Source: Atkinsonella hypoxylon
Taxonomy: Eukaryota; Ascomycota; Sordariomycetes; Hypocreales; Clavicipitaceae
Direction of reading: 5' to 3'
NCBI GenBank assembly: GCA_000729835.1
Contig: JFHB01000009.1
Location: 1-64,000 of the forward strand
DNA length: 64,000 bases
This document shows positions 45,041 through 57,987 of this stretch, piece after piece. A program made the position numbers and the translations under genes. Position 1 is the stretch's first letter, and each line of letters begins with the position of its first letter. A model generated the notes under the pieces. It had not been told where the DNA came from. It was given only the letters and a program-made list of their open reading frames with translations, and made no database searches.

Positions 45041-47725
45041 ATGGCCATTCAGAAGAAGCACGGCAAGGGCCGTCTTGATAAGTGGTACAAGCTTGCCAAA
45101 GAGAAAGGTTATCGCGCACGAGCAGCCTTCAAGTTGATTCAATTGAACAAGAAATATGGATTCTTGGAGAAGAGCAAGGTCCTTTTGGATCTTTGCGCTG
45201 CCCCAGGTGTAAGTCCCACACCCCTATGTCTTCTTAGATGAAATCAATGCCGAAGAGAGAAAAGATTGACTTTATAAAAATAGTCCTGGTGTCAAGTTGC
45301 CGCAGAGGTGATGCCTGTCAACAGCCTGATCGTTGGTGTTGACTTGGCCCCAATCAAGCCGATACCCAGGGTCATTACCTTTCAGAGCGATATTACCACT
45401 GAAAAGTGTCGTGCGACAATTCGGCAACATTTGAAGACTTGGAAGGCGGATACTGTGCTCCACGACGGGGCTCCAAATGTTGGTACGGCATGGGCTCAGG
45501 ATTCTTTCAACCAGGCAGAACTTGCTCTGCAATCCATGAAATTGGCGACCGAATTTCTTGTTGAAGGGGGCACATTCGTTACCAAAGTTTTTCGATCGAA
45601 AGATTATAATCCATTGTTATGGGTGCTCAATCAGCTCTTCACCAAAGTCGAAGCCACCAAACCACCGTCTTCCCGAAACGTGTCTGCTGAAATTTTCGTC
45701 GTCTGCAGAGGCTTCAAAGCCCCGAAGCGAATTGATCCTCGATTTATTGACCCACGTTACGTTTTCGCAGAGTTGATTGGCGCAACACCAAACCACGAAG
45801 CGAAAGTCTTTAAACCCGAAGTTAAAAAGCGAAAGCGAGACGGTTATGAAGAAGGCGATTACATTCAATTCAAAGAAGTTCTCGTCAGCGAATTTATTCA
45901 GACTACAGATCCAATCAAAATACTTGGGTCTTGCAATAAACTCAGCTTTGAGCAACCCAAAAATGGTGATGTTGCTTTGGCCGCGCTGGATAAGCTTCCT
46001 GAAACTACAGAAGAGATCCGAACAAGCTGCCGAGACCTCAAGGTCTTGGGTCGTAAAGACTTCAAACTCCTTCTTAAATGGAGACTCAAAGTCAGAGATA
46101 TCTTTGGCCTCTCGACGAAAGAATTGAAGAATGAGGAGGCACCGGCTGCTGAAGAGGTGGCTGAAGTTGAATCAATGGACGAAGAGCTCCGACTCCAACA
46201 AGAATTGCAAAATATGAAAGATAAGGAGAATGCGAAGAAGAAGAAGGAGAGACGGAAAGAGAATGAGAAGAAACAACGTGACATTGTCCGTATGCAGCTG
46301 AACATGATTGCTCCCATGGATATCGGTATGGAGGAATCAGGACCAATCGGAGAGGGTGCGATATTTTCATTAAAGTCTGCAGAAAAATCTGGCGCCTTGC
46401 ACCGGCTGTCTCGAGGTAAAATGGTAGTGGTACCAGATCAGGTTCAGCCAGCCGCACCGAACGGTGTACACGAGCCAGGCCCTGATGATAGTGAAACCGA
46501 CGAAGAGGAAGATCGACTCGAGCGGGAGCTCGATTCCATGTACGAGAATTACCGAGAACGGAAAGCAGAGGCTGATGCAAAATATCGGGCTAAGAAGGCC
46601 AAACAGGAGCGCGGCGACGATGAATGGGAGGGCTTATCTGCTGACGAAGTCGCTGAAAAGTCTGAATCAAGCGAACTAGAAGAAGAAGATGACGACTCCT
46701 TTGATGAGGAATGTGAGGAAGGGCTCAGCAACGGTCTATTGACGGATCTTGATGACAGCGCGCCATCAACGAATGGTTTATCAAAACGTGCTGCCGCATT
46801 CTTTGGGCAAGACCTTTTTAAGAACATCAACGGTAACGGTCCAGAGGACGTTGAAACGCACACAAAAGTTCAAACTGCAGACGATCAAGAGGGGCTTGGC
46901 AAGAAGCGGCGCCATGATGTCGAAGAGAAGAAGGACAAGAATAAGAATAAGAATAAGGAACAGAAGCAGAAGCAGCCGAGTGAAGCTCAAAAGACAGTGG
47001 CTATTAATCGGGATGACTCAGATAGCGATTTTGAGCTTGTTAAAACTAATGAGGAAGGTGACTGGGAGGAAGAAAAGCGTCTTCCAGATGGGAAACTCGG
47101 TAAGTACATGGTCTTTTTGTCGTGTTAATCCTAATAAGTTTCAAAGTACTAATAATATTCTTTAGACATTGATATCATCACGGCTGAAGCGATGACTCTT
47201 GCGCATCAGCTAGCCACTGGGCAGAAAACAAGTCACGACTTGATTGACGATGGTTACAATAAGCACGCCTTCCGTGACAAGGACGGGCTGCCAGAGTGGT
47301 TCGTGGACGACGAGGGTAAACACGACAAGCCCCTGAAACCGATTACGAAAGCTGCAGCAAACGCAATCAAGGAGAAGCTCCGGGCTTTTAACGCCAGGCC
47401 TATCAAGAAGGTCCGGGAAGCCAAAGCAAGGAAGAAGCTCAAGGCTGCTCAGAGGTTGGAGAAGCTGAAGAAGAAATCAGACATGCTTGCAAATGACGAG
47501 GGTATGACGGAGAAGGAGAAGGCGGATAGCATAGCCAAGCTTCTGAGAAAAGCTGCTCGCAAGAAGCCGTCACAGCCTGCCAAACTAGTTGTGGCACGCG
47601 GTCTGAACAGAGGACTTCAGGGCCGACCCAAAGGAGTTAGAGGACGATATCGTATGGTGGATCCCAGAATGAAGAAGGAACTCAGAGCCCAGAAGAGAGT
47701 TGCTCAGAAAAAGAAGAAGAGGTGA
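45041..47725 (+). CDS. SPB1: rRNA 2'-O-methyltransferase Spb1
   Basis: Three exons, 45041-45208, 45284-47099 and 47166-47725, give 847 residues (yeast 841). The first intron falls inside the SAM-binding loop DLCAAPG|SWCQVA. The FtsJ catalytic tetrad is visible: K31 (RAAFKL), D117 (LHDGAPN), K157 (FVTKVF) and E192 (SAEIFV). The acidic middle and a lysine-rich C-terminal Spb1 domain (GRPKGVRGRYRMVDPRMKKE) follow. Role from the family: nucleolar 2'-O-methylation of the 25S rRNA A-loop guanosine and maturation of the 60S subunit. It sits in the same window as EBP2, another 60S factor. Confidence 0.96.
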
Positions 47726-47828
47726 GATTACGGCCTCTTAGAATAAAGTCACTTTGCATATGAATAGCGAATTGAATGAGACATTTCATCATCGTGGAAT
47801 AGTATGGGCGTTGCTTTTTGGCTGCATT

Positions 47829-49134
47829 TCAAGTAATATTCGTTGTGAGATTGCGAATGAGAGAAACCGCTGGGTATAACGGCCCACTGAAATCCATGTC
47901 GTACCTGTGGCGTCGGTGTTAGACGACGAATACCAGCGTCAAGCTCCAAATCTTACCAGTAATTAATGGCCACCACGAAACCTTGTCCGTCAGAAATGCT
48001 AGATTGGCTGACTTTATGGTACCTATAATTCCAATGCCGTTTGATTTACCACTGATTCTGGAATAGCAAAGACCTGCGATCACTTACCACATGGCTGGCA
48101 AATACAACATATCACCAGGCTCCAAGGTAACCCTCATCGGCTGCGCATATCTGGACAACGACGTTGAGTTCGTCTCTGGGTAATCAGGATCCCAAGTCAC
48201 AAAGGGCACTAGGTCAGCATGGTCATCTAGCCGAATGGCGAGCTCGGCTCCGTCGCGTTCATACGTAGCTGGCGCTAGTAGAGCTTCATTCATACAAGGA
48301 TGACAAAAGGGTGGCAGCAGAACGAAGTGCTTTCTACCAACGACCTGGACGAATATATTTTCAAAATTATCTTTATGAGTCGCGGTAACCGACCTTGAGT
48401 TTCCAATCCATAGATTCACTGCATCGGGATTCTTTTGCAGAGCTATCCGCGCAAAGGGAATGTCTTTTTGCGCATCGGGCAGTAAAGACGCGTATTCCTC
48501 TTTGAAGTTGTCGTTTTCTAGGCAACACCGAGGGATTCAGCTCGTTGTCTATTTTGCAAAGCAGCTACCATGAAGGCTACGAATTACGTGTGCCCTATTT
48601 TTTTTTTTTTTTTTTTCTTGAAGGAGAGCAACTTACGAGTTTGTGCGTATCGTACTTCAGAATTTTGAGGTAGTTGATCCGTCTTCTCTTGCTTGATGAG
48701 ATAGGTCAGGAACTCGTCGAAAGGCTGAAGTTCCTCATGAGGCTTTGCCAAAACGATGACGCCGTGCTTGGGAGAGAACATTGGGGCATCCGCGTTACTG
48801 AGATGCAGTGGTATAAGTCACGGTTTCAAGTTTCGGGGGGATTCCACTCGAGCAAGAAAGTGAACGGACGGACGAACCCGTGAGGTGTAACCGCGACGTT
48901 TACAGTTTGACCCGCAAGGGCTGACTTGAGATAGGCCTCGTTCCATTGTTGTGTGGCTCTCCATGATGAGGCTCCTCCTCGAACCACAAATGGGGTGTTT
49001 CGAGACACATAGCGCATGAATTCCAGGGGGCTTGGTTCAGAATCAAGCTCGTCGATTGAAGAGCTGTTGAGTTCATTGTATGTGGTGATGAGATACCGGA
49101 GTGCTGATTGTGCCTCACTCGCCAAGGCTGTCAT
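47829..49134 (-). CDS. JmjC-domain oxygenase, JMJD7-like
   Basis: Five exons, 49134-48878, 48797-48637, 48517-48088, 48022-47957 and 47904-47829, give 329 residues. The cupin/JmjC iron site is complete: H187 and D189 in SRSVTATHKDNFENIFVQVV and distal H285 in LPAMWYHKV, the last formed only after splicing at 48088/48022. NLWIGNSRSVT and the HFVLLPP strand match the JMJD7/phospholipase-linked group of Fe(II)/2-oxoglutarate oxygenases. From the family, the human enzyme hydroxylates lysines on DRG translation GTPases; the fungal substrate is unknown. The second intron contains a long T-run on the plus strand (about 48599-48616). The first intron uses a GTTCGT donor, the same unusual form as in MGM1. 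Confidence 0.88.
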
Positions 49135-50405
49135 TATCGCGAGAGAGGGCAGGGAAATTCTGATGCCGCAAATGTTTTGACGGTGTCTATACGTGTGGCG
49201 CCGGGTCTGAGTTCGTCATTGTAGAGGTCTAGCCAGCTAGAGCCCAAATTGTTTGCTGGGGGAATATGTGGGCCATGATGAAGGCCAATGCTCCGCATAT
49301 AGGCCGGCCATCCTCAAGCTGTGGCCGTCGACAGGCGTGGGATTCTTTTGCAGCTCATCCCCTTCAAGGCAACCTTGCCTGTGTTCTCTGGATAGCCAGC
49401 ATGTGACGTTGGAGCCTCATTGCTGAAGCTTGTATGCAAGGGGTGGAACATGCCTAGGTAACGAAAGTCTGGTGGCATACAAAATGTTAATTACCTACAG
49501 ATAGCTGACACCAGCTGGCACTGGTATTGGTATAGTAGTGGGCGTGGGCCGCCGGCTGTGCGCAGCTGACAACAAAAAATCCGGTCTGGTTGAGCCTAGT
49601 GCGCCGTAGTGTGCCGTAGTTAACTACCTAGGTACCTAGTGTGCCCTCGAGCTCGGTTGACCAGACGCTTACATATGTACTAATAAAAACTCCGAGCGGC
49701 AGCTCCATTGAGGCTCAGGCTCACGATGCTGCCTAAAAGACCACATAGTGCAGTGACACCAGACCGGATTCAATCAGCCCTAACCAATGTGAATGCCTGC
49801 GGCGATCCCCTCAACCTCGAATGACGTCGGCAACTTTAGTTCCAGAGCTTCTGCCAGGTATTGGTATGAACCAATCGGCGCTGCTGCCAACGTCGGAGTG
49901 ACCTGCATGCACGACCTACTCCGGACAAGATATCTACCAAGATACCTACAGCTCAGCTGCATTTATCCTCAGCCTGCGCAAGCATCGTCCTTGTTCTCCA
50001 TTCTGCCGACCGATCCACTCATGGCATCGACCGGCATATCCTTTCAACGACTCTTCATTCGGCACGAGCGTCTTCTTCGAGTTTACTGGACTTCCATTCG
50101 TCGCGATAGCCAGCGCTTGGTTGCCCGCGGCGTCTAAACAATGAACATGCTGGACGTATGTCGTCTCAAAGCTCAAAGAGAACAGAATTCAGTTGCATCA
50201 ACGCTATTTCTGTAGCCCTTTGTGGACTTGCAGAAATTGGCCCCTTTGCGGGTTTCCGCCGATAATATAGGCAGGCGTTCTTGCCCTTCGTGGTTCACGT
50301 CAAATTGAGATTCCGAGAAAGACTCCAAAGCAGGGCGGTTCTTGGGACACGACAGCTATTTGACAGCTATTTGGCCTCATCCAAGCCACAATCTGCAGTG
50401 TTATC
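49135..50405. other. Divergent upstream region of the JmjC gene and SCAP
   Basis: 1.27 kb without recognisable coding sequence. A taggtacctag palindrome occurs near 49628. Some short open frames overlap on both strands but look random. Confidence 0.45.
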
Positions 50406-53400
50406 ATGATTTGGTACTTGTTATATCCACTCAGAGGGTAAGCGTGCATTCCCATGATTTCGCATCTGCCATCCTCGCATATTGCATCAAGCGTACCTAC
50501 ATGGCGAATCTTGCTAATTCGTGCCTAGAACGACCGAGCCTCCCGAACTTGCGCCAACGCATCCTTTGCGCATTTCCTTCGCCAGATACGGCCGGTATGT
50601 GGCGCGCCATGTCGTCACGGCAGTTCTCATTTCAGCCACGGTAGCTACTGTTCTCGTTTATCCTATCCCGTACTTGTTCACTCGCGACTTTGTCAATGGC
50701 GCATCTTATGTACCTCATCATGTTTGGACTGGGGCTCAGCCCGTCACATATGATGCTAGCGTTGAGCCGGATATCATCATGAAGTCTATTTGGGTTCATT
50801 CCAATTATATGGAAGCTCTCAATGCAGATCTACTCTTGTTAGCATTAGACTTCCAAAATGTACTGCTGGGACATACTGAAAACTTCTGTCCGCGACAAAC
50901 GCCAAAACCACAATGGATCGAGGCCGTTGATGAACCTTTGACTGTCGCTCAACGTGATGCACTACACATCTCGAATGGACTCACCCCACAGTCCTGGTTT
51001 TTCCATTCTCCTCTTACATACTGGCAGAACTCTCGGAATAATATCTTGGCGGATCCAGATATCCTCTCCACCATAAATGACCGCAAAAATCAGTCAAATT
51101 TTGCAAACACGACGCTTCGGCATTCGGTCGTATTCAGTGGCAAGCGTTTCGAAGACAGACGTCTAGTTGCTGCGGATGCCATTGTCATCACTTTGTTTTA
51201 TTTGAAGGATTCGCCAATGGGCCGCGAGTGGGATGAGAATGCCTCGAAACTTCCCCAGGAACTCGCTGCCGAGTTCGATGTTTATCCGTCTAACGGTCGG
51301 TCTACGACAAGCCATCTGTACGAGTTCCAATTTCGCCCCATGTCAGCCAGAGATATCATCAGCCTAGCTTTAGCTTATGGTCTGGCTTCAATCTACTGTA
51401 TATTCAGCTTGTCCAAGTTAAGATCTGTCAAGTCCAAGTTTGGACTTATCATTACCATCATTACACAGATAGCCTTATCCATCATGTCGAGTTTCACCAT
51501 CTGTGCCATATTCAACTTCGACTTGTCCAGGATCCCGCAAGCGGCGTATCCGCTAGTTGTTCTCTCAATGAGCATGGAGAACATACTGAGGTTGATAAAC
51601 GCTGTCATTCTCACACCCTATGAAGACAGCACGTGGAACAGAATTGGCTGTGCATTTGGACAAACTGCGCTTACGGCTCTGGCAAGCTCCATGCAAAATG
51701 TTATCATCCTCATGGGGCTATCGCGCGTAGTCTCTCCGGGTGTCTCGGCTTTCTGTGTTTTCGCAGCTGTCGCAATTGTCTTTGACTTCTTTTACCTTTC
51801 TACATTCTTCTTGTCCGTCCTCGGTGTTGATGTGCGACGTATGGAGCTCAGCGACGCGCTGGCGAAAGCTGCTTTGTGGCAAAGTCGCCGCAAGTATGGT
51901 ACTCAGGATAGTGCTACTTGGACTGATAGTCTCTTCCAGGGAAAAGTCGCATGGTCTACTCGAATTGCTGGCACGGTTATCATGGTTGGATTCGTCATCA
52001 TCGCCCAAGGGCATTTTTTTGGAGAAGAACACATGTTTCGTCACCTTTGGCGCAATTACGAGCAGAAGGCACAAGGCACCGAAGCAACAATTTTGCAGGG
52101 GCTGCATCAGGCGAGGAACCATGCATCTTGGATCCGCAATCAGGATCACGAGTCTGCCCAAGAAGTGATTCGAGTCATTAAGCCAACTGCATATAGCTAT
52201 GTTGCCAGAGTCTTCGAGCCAGTCGTATTCGTCAAGAAGAACTCAGATCGGACACCTCACAGCAAGGAACCATCGCTTCTGCCAGCAGCTTACGACTTCA
52301 TTCACCACCAATCATCACGATTTGTTCTTATCGTCGTTATCATCATAGCAGCGCTACGATTGCTCATGAATTTTCTTCTCTGGGCTGGGGATGAGGATGA
52401 GCTAAGGAATAAAGACGATCAACCAGATCCTTCAATGATATCCATTAAATCGCTCGAAAACGGCCATGTACTCGATGTGGCGATGCTGAGCAAGTCGAAA
52501 TCCGGGCATATTGTGTCCGCTGGACTGGACCGAGTCGTCAGAGTGTGGGATATCCGTGGATCTGGAAGAAGTTACGTGGTGGCTGATGGAAGCGATACAG
52601 AAATATGTCCTTTCCCTATATTGTCAATGGCCATTGATGATGCATCCACGTGGCTGGGTCTGCTATCAACATCAAGAGTGTCATTTTGGAACCTCAAAAG
52701 CCTAAGATGGACCGATTCTGTGCCCTTGGACACATCTGCGAAGCGGCCAGCAGCATTTTTCTTCGATGCCATGACGGATGCTAAGACACCTACAGTTGTG
52801 ATTGTTCAATATAATGGTACCTTGGTAGAACTTACTGCCGGTGATCAATTTGCCAGCAAAACAAGTACAATTTGTGAAGAAAAGGTTGCTCTGGCGCGCA
52901 TACTCACCAAAAAAGGTTAGCAGATCTCTCCTCTCTCTCTCTCTTTCCCGCCCATTTTTGGAGCTTATCGTGCATCATTACTTCCATACAATAAGACAAC
53001 CGACTGATTATCAATGCCATATTACAGAAGACACTCGATCCTATTCATTCATTATTGTTGTATCGAGAAGCGGAAAAGTACATGTTGTTACGAAGAAAGC
53101 AGCATCATGGGAGGCTCGAGATCTGAAGCTAGGTCTCCAAAACGCAGCAAGCATATCACAAATTGTGACCTTATCACCGCTTGGCCTTTTTGCTCTGGCG
53201 GACGACGAGAGTGTGGACTTTGTAGATGTCGAGCAGGGTCACATAGTGTGGACGTTCATGACTGAAAGCATGAGTTCAAAGTCCCTACAATGCACCTACT
53301 CGAGCCATAGAGCATCCGGGGCGGGAGTGCAAGGCTTAACGTCACTGACACTCTGCTACGTTTCTGCTGAAACAGGAGATTGCGTCGTTCAAACATATAT

Positions 53401-53950
53401 TCCTGCTAACGATGCGGAAGTGATGTACCTTCCCAAGCCCAGGGACGATACGCAGGATGTCTCCGACAAAGGCGCATCCATGACAGAATTAAGAAAACGG
53501 ATTAAGAAGCCTGGAATCTGGCAAATTCTCTCTGATGGCAGTGTCGTTGGCATACGGAAGGTGGCATCGCGCGATCTTGCAGTTCCGTCCACACCTCTCG
53601 GCCTTCGTCGGCGGCACGTATCGGAAAGAAGCCAGCAAGATGCCTGTGCAGGCTGGGAAGTATGGATGACTTCACCGTGTGGTAAACCGAACATGGAACA
53701 GTGTCGAAGTCTGCTCGATCAAGGTGAGGAGTCTAATCACTTGATAGTGTCCGAATTGGGGCCAAAGGTCGCAGTTGGTTTACGCTCTGTCGCTTTTGGC
53801 TTTGGTAACGTCATCAAGCTTGTAACGACTGGCAGCCAGGAGCGTTATGGCGCGGATACTGAAGAGAAATATGAGCCGTGGTTGAATGCAGCCAGTAGAC
53901 GGCGCAAGGCGGGATCAGGATGCAGACCGAGAGTCTCGAGCGAGACATGA
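50406..53950 (+). CDS. scp1: SREBP cleavage-activating protein (SCAP)
   Basis: Three exons, 50406-50437, 50529-52915 and 53028-53950, give 1113 residues. The tiny first exon encodes MIWYLLYPLRG and the second continues TTEPPELAPTHPLRISF, a start shared by fungal SCAPs; without it the long frame has no ATG in place. The sterol-sensing domain spans about residues 280-450 (YGLASIYCIF, YPLVVLSMSMENILRLINAV). WD40-type repeats follow (GHIVSAGLDRVVRVWDI, then VSFWNLKSL). Role from the family: binds the sterol-regulatory transcription factor in the ER, senses sterol and in fungi low oxygen, and allows its cleavage. A typical large luminal loop follows the first TM. An SREBP gene is not in this window. 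Confidence 0.92.
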
Positions 53951-56900
53951 GAGGACATGGGAGTCCGAGTCTACATTGCGGCTTGAATGATGCAAATGGA
54001 ACTGCAATGACGATATGATGTTTGATTTGGATGAAAATTACGTGGTCTACGAAGTTCAAAAGTTGTCATGGAATTATGTTTCGGTCATGTGTACTCGGCG
54101 CGGAGAATGAATACCCTAAGACCCCTCTATTAATACGGCGCACCTAGGTAGGTACCTAGGTAGTTATGCAGTCGGCACTTGATGCGGTGTGGCTAAAGTG
54201 TCAGTTTGGATGCGCGAACTTGGTGTCTGTCTTGGTTCGAAAATGGTGTTGTGGAGGGAGAAAAGCCAATTACGTGTTGGGTAAGGTACATACATACATA
54301 CATACACGCACTTTTAGTGGGAGGATGTCGTCTCCTTCTGTACGCCATTTTGGCTATGGATTGAATTCACCTCACCAGTCCTCAACCACCGCATGATTCA
54401 CAGGAAGTTCATGGTTAATGCAGCCAGCACCGGATGCGTAGTCTGCCTCGGCCTTAGGCCTACACCGCTCTTCGCATTCAATTACCGAGGACCAGGTGTT
54501 TGTGCGACGGAAAAAAGGCGTGTGCCGACGGCGCGTTATGAGGCGGGTGAGGAGGCCTCCGCTCCCCCTTTACCAGAAATTGGAGGGGCTGGGGCATCAT
54601 AATAATAGTAACAATAATAACATTCAATAATAATAGTAATAATAATAATCATCATCATCATTATCATCATCAAAGGGGCCCCGCTGCTGTGTTGCTGTGG
54701 ATGTTGCTGTGGAGGTGGGGGTGGGGGTGGGTTTGGGGGCGCGTAGGGTCGCATCAGTTGTTGTGCTGGGCGTCCGGAGTACTCTGCAAGGTACCCAGGG
54801 GCACCTCTGGGTACCTGCTTGGCTCCTGGTGGTTGGTGTTATTGTTATTCCCAGAGTACCGCTTCGACTCTGTGCATGCTGAGATGCCGCATCTATTAAT
54901 AGAGCGTTGCTATCTTTACTAATACGGAGTAGACAAGATGCTTTTCCACTTCTCTACAGGGTAATCCGCATGTCGATGGGTGAACAGAACAGATGGTCTC
55001 CGAGAACGGTCTTGACTTCACAGCCACGGTAACGGTAATAGCTTGCCGTCCCCTGCTATTAGTTAATGCCAGGCTGCATTTGCATTTGTCTCTGGTTTAA
55101 TTTTAATTTTAATTACCTGGCATATTGGTTCGGGTGACTTTGAGTTTGTAGAGGCCAGGCTCAGCCAGAGACGCGCCGTCGTCATTGTAATTAATCCAAT
55201 CCCCCATTTCACCAGAAGTTCCGTCCGTCTTCCTGGTGTTTCATGATTGAGGCTCGACAACAACTGGCCATTGATTGGCTCATTCACGCGCTGGCGGATT
55301 TCACCAGATTGGCTCGCCCTCCTTTCTGGTGCCTTGTCATTGCTCGAACACAGCTACAGCTGGCCTTTGCCGGCCTTGTCTTGCCTTGTCTGAAGTCGGC
55401 AGGTACGTATGGGAGATTCGTGGCGGATGAGCGGGACATGCTCTTGCTCTTTTCTGCCCTTGCTCTTGCTCTTGCCTCGAACTCGCACTCGCACTTGCGC
55501 TCGCACTTCACCACCTACCTGCAGCTGCTGATTCAATTGACTCAACTCGACGACACCCACGTTTTCCTCCGTCTTTGGTCCAACAAGGGCCACACTCTTT
55601 GCGTGCCGCGTGTCGCCGCGGTGTCATTTTGCATCGTCTTAACCTCATCTTGCCGACTGCCGGTCCTGGACGGTCGTGAGCATCGCGTTCCGCTGCGCCC
55701 TGTCCGTCGCGCCATTACCGCCGTTGAACCTTATGCAGGAAAGCCGTGTCGAGCCGCTTGCTTATTGAGTCAGACGCGCTTCCTTCCCAGGCGGTAAGGG
55801 GTGTTGTACGAAAATTGAATTGAAGGGCTCAAGCAATCATCATTCCCGTCACTGATTGAAGCGGCCTTTTTATGCAATTTTATGGCCTCAATTGCATTGT
55901 ATGCAACGCAGAGCGCTAATTAATACAAGACGACTTGGGGGAGTCGGGCCAGTTGGCTAGCTTCCCACCATCACGGCTCACGGCTCACGGCTGGTCGTTT
56001 ATCCACATCGGACTCCATCTTCAACGTTGAGGGGATAGGCGCGAAGACGTCTCCAATGGCACCCGGTACCATGACGGTAAGTCGAATGCCTGCTTACTAT
56101 TATTTCTTCCGTCTCCTGCCATCGCTTGCAACCAGACAGACACTTGAGAAAACTCTCTTACCTCGCTCTTCCCGGCCCAGATGCATGATTTATTAGTACT
56201 ATTTCCCCCGTCCATCAGTTGTTCCTGTGGCTTCCATTGCTTTACCCACCTCACGTACTACATTACATGGTCAAGTACTAGGCTACCTAAGGTACCTGCA
56301 TAATACCCATAACCTACCTTCTAGGTACCTACGTACCCAAGGCAGTCAGTCATCTTATGCATCCCAGCTTACGGGAGTAGAAACAAAACACAGAAGTGCA
56401 GCCGCTGGTTACTCATGCACCACGCATGCACCACGCATGCACCACGCGAGCCTGGCCTCCAAAGAGCCGACTTGAGTGCATTCAGAATGCAGATGCATCC
56501 TGTACAGCTTTCCCACGCACGCACATTTTGTAGCACCTCGTTTGACGATTTGTCTCTGGCTTGCTTGGATGATTCGATATGTGGATTTCTGGATGTACCC
56601 CGAACGCATCTACCTTCAAATCAGACAAGCCATTGCCTGCACAGTCACTTCGATTCTGCCCCAAAGCTTGCCGTTGGCGTCCACGACCTTGGTGTATAAA
56701 ACAACGAGACAGACGATTGGCCATCGTATAAGTGTCGTGGCGTGGCGTTGTGAGCAGTGGTGTCATGGAGCTTGGGACCATAATAACTGCTCCGATCCCC
56801 GATCCCGTTCTCTCTTCCTTCTCTCAGTTTCATCTTGATCGCTGGGCACCACGAACCAGACAAAGACAAGATCCACATGAGCTGAGAGGCCTGGACGATG

Positions 56901-57987
56901 TTGTTCGCGCGAGATCAGTGTCTTCTGTACCATTCCCTGATGGACGGCTCTCCGAGCCATAACACTATACTCTTCTTCTTCACCGCCCTTGGTCCCTGGT
57001 CATTTGGTCATGGTTAATCAAGCATCGCTATTCCCATTCCCATTTCATTCCTAGTCCTAGAGGCCCTAATCCTGGTCCGGTCCCGGTCCCGGTCGTGGGT
57101 CCTGGTCCTAGAAGTCCCATATTTGCTTCTGTTCATGTTCCTATCGTCATGCCAAACTCCTATTTTCATAATATTATTCCTCATGTCGAGTCGTTGTCCC
57201 ACATCTCACTCCGGTCTCGTCTCCACGCTTCGTAGCATCTTATAGGAATCCTCCCACCCAGGACCCAACTCAATGTTGGAGCATGTGCAGCACGGCTTCT
57301 GTGATTAGCGAAATTCGTTGATTATCATCATCGTCTCCAGCATTATTCGTCCAAGAGGCCACCCTGGTCGGGTTCAAAGGTCGTAACTTTGGGACATACT
57401 ACTGGCTGCACCTCGCTGCCACTTGCAGAATCAGCTGGATCCTCCCATATCAGGACATCGCAAAAAGTACGTGCTGCCAATGACTGGTTAGCCAGGAAGC
57501 CACTGGCGAGCTTGACGCTGCGTTATTAGTCGGCTTACCTCTGGATACCCAACTGGCCAGAGTCTTGCCAAATCGGCCCAGGCCTTTGTCAAGTTGCTCC
57601 CGCCGGTGGCCAATCCCCATTGTCCCAACCCTATTTACTTGCACCCATGATCATATTTGCATTTCCATTCCCGGGACCCAATCATCGTACGCCAGCTGTC
57701 AGACTTCTACACCATTGGCAAATACCCTGCTCGGTATACATTGATGCCAAACGTGTTCCTCCTGTCATGCGAGGCTGTTGATGCTGGTGACCCGCTGTGA
57801 TTCGTTCCAGCATGCTCTCAACACTGATTGTTCAATACTGATCTTGTTATTTTTTCAGAGTCTCCTCGAGGGTGGTGTAGCTTCGTATCAAGCCTTTTTG
57901 CCTGACCTCAGCCGGGTTCACAAGATCAAGGAGAGACAACGACAACTCGGGGTGGAACGGAGGTCAGCCGGGCAACAAGTGGACTGG
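53951..57987. other. Gene-poor region upstream of the 14-3-3-like gene
   Basis: About 4 kb without a supported gene. It has an aat/atc trinucleotide-rich run (about 54597-54672), repeated tgtggatg/tgggggtggg G-rich sequence (54695-54735), reiterated taggtacct motifs (54145, 56295-56335) and a four-copy catgcaccacg run (about 56416-56448). A 184-codon frame at 55243-55797 lacks any family resemblance. The last kilobase may carry leader exons of the next gene: the stretch before 57860 ends in a good ttattttttcag acceptor. Confidence 0.5.

Noticed and set aside
55243..55797. Plus-strand open frame of 184 codons
   Set aside because: No splice context, no domain, composition like surrounding non-coding DNA.
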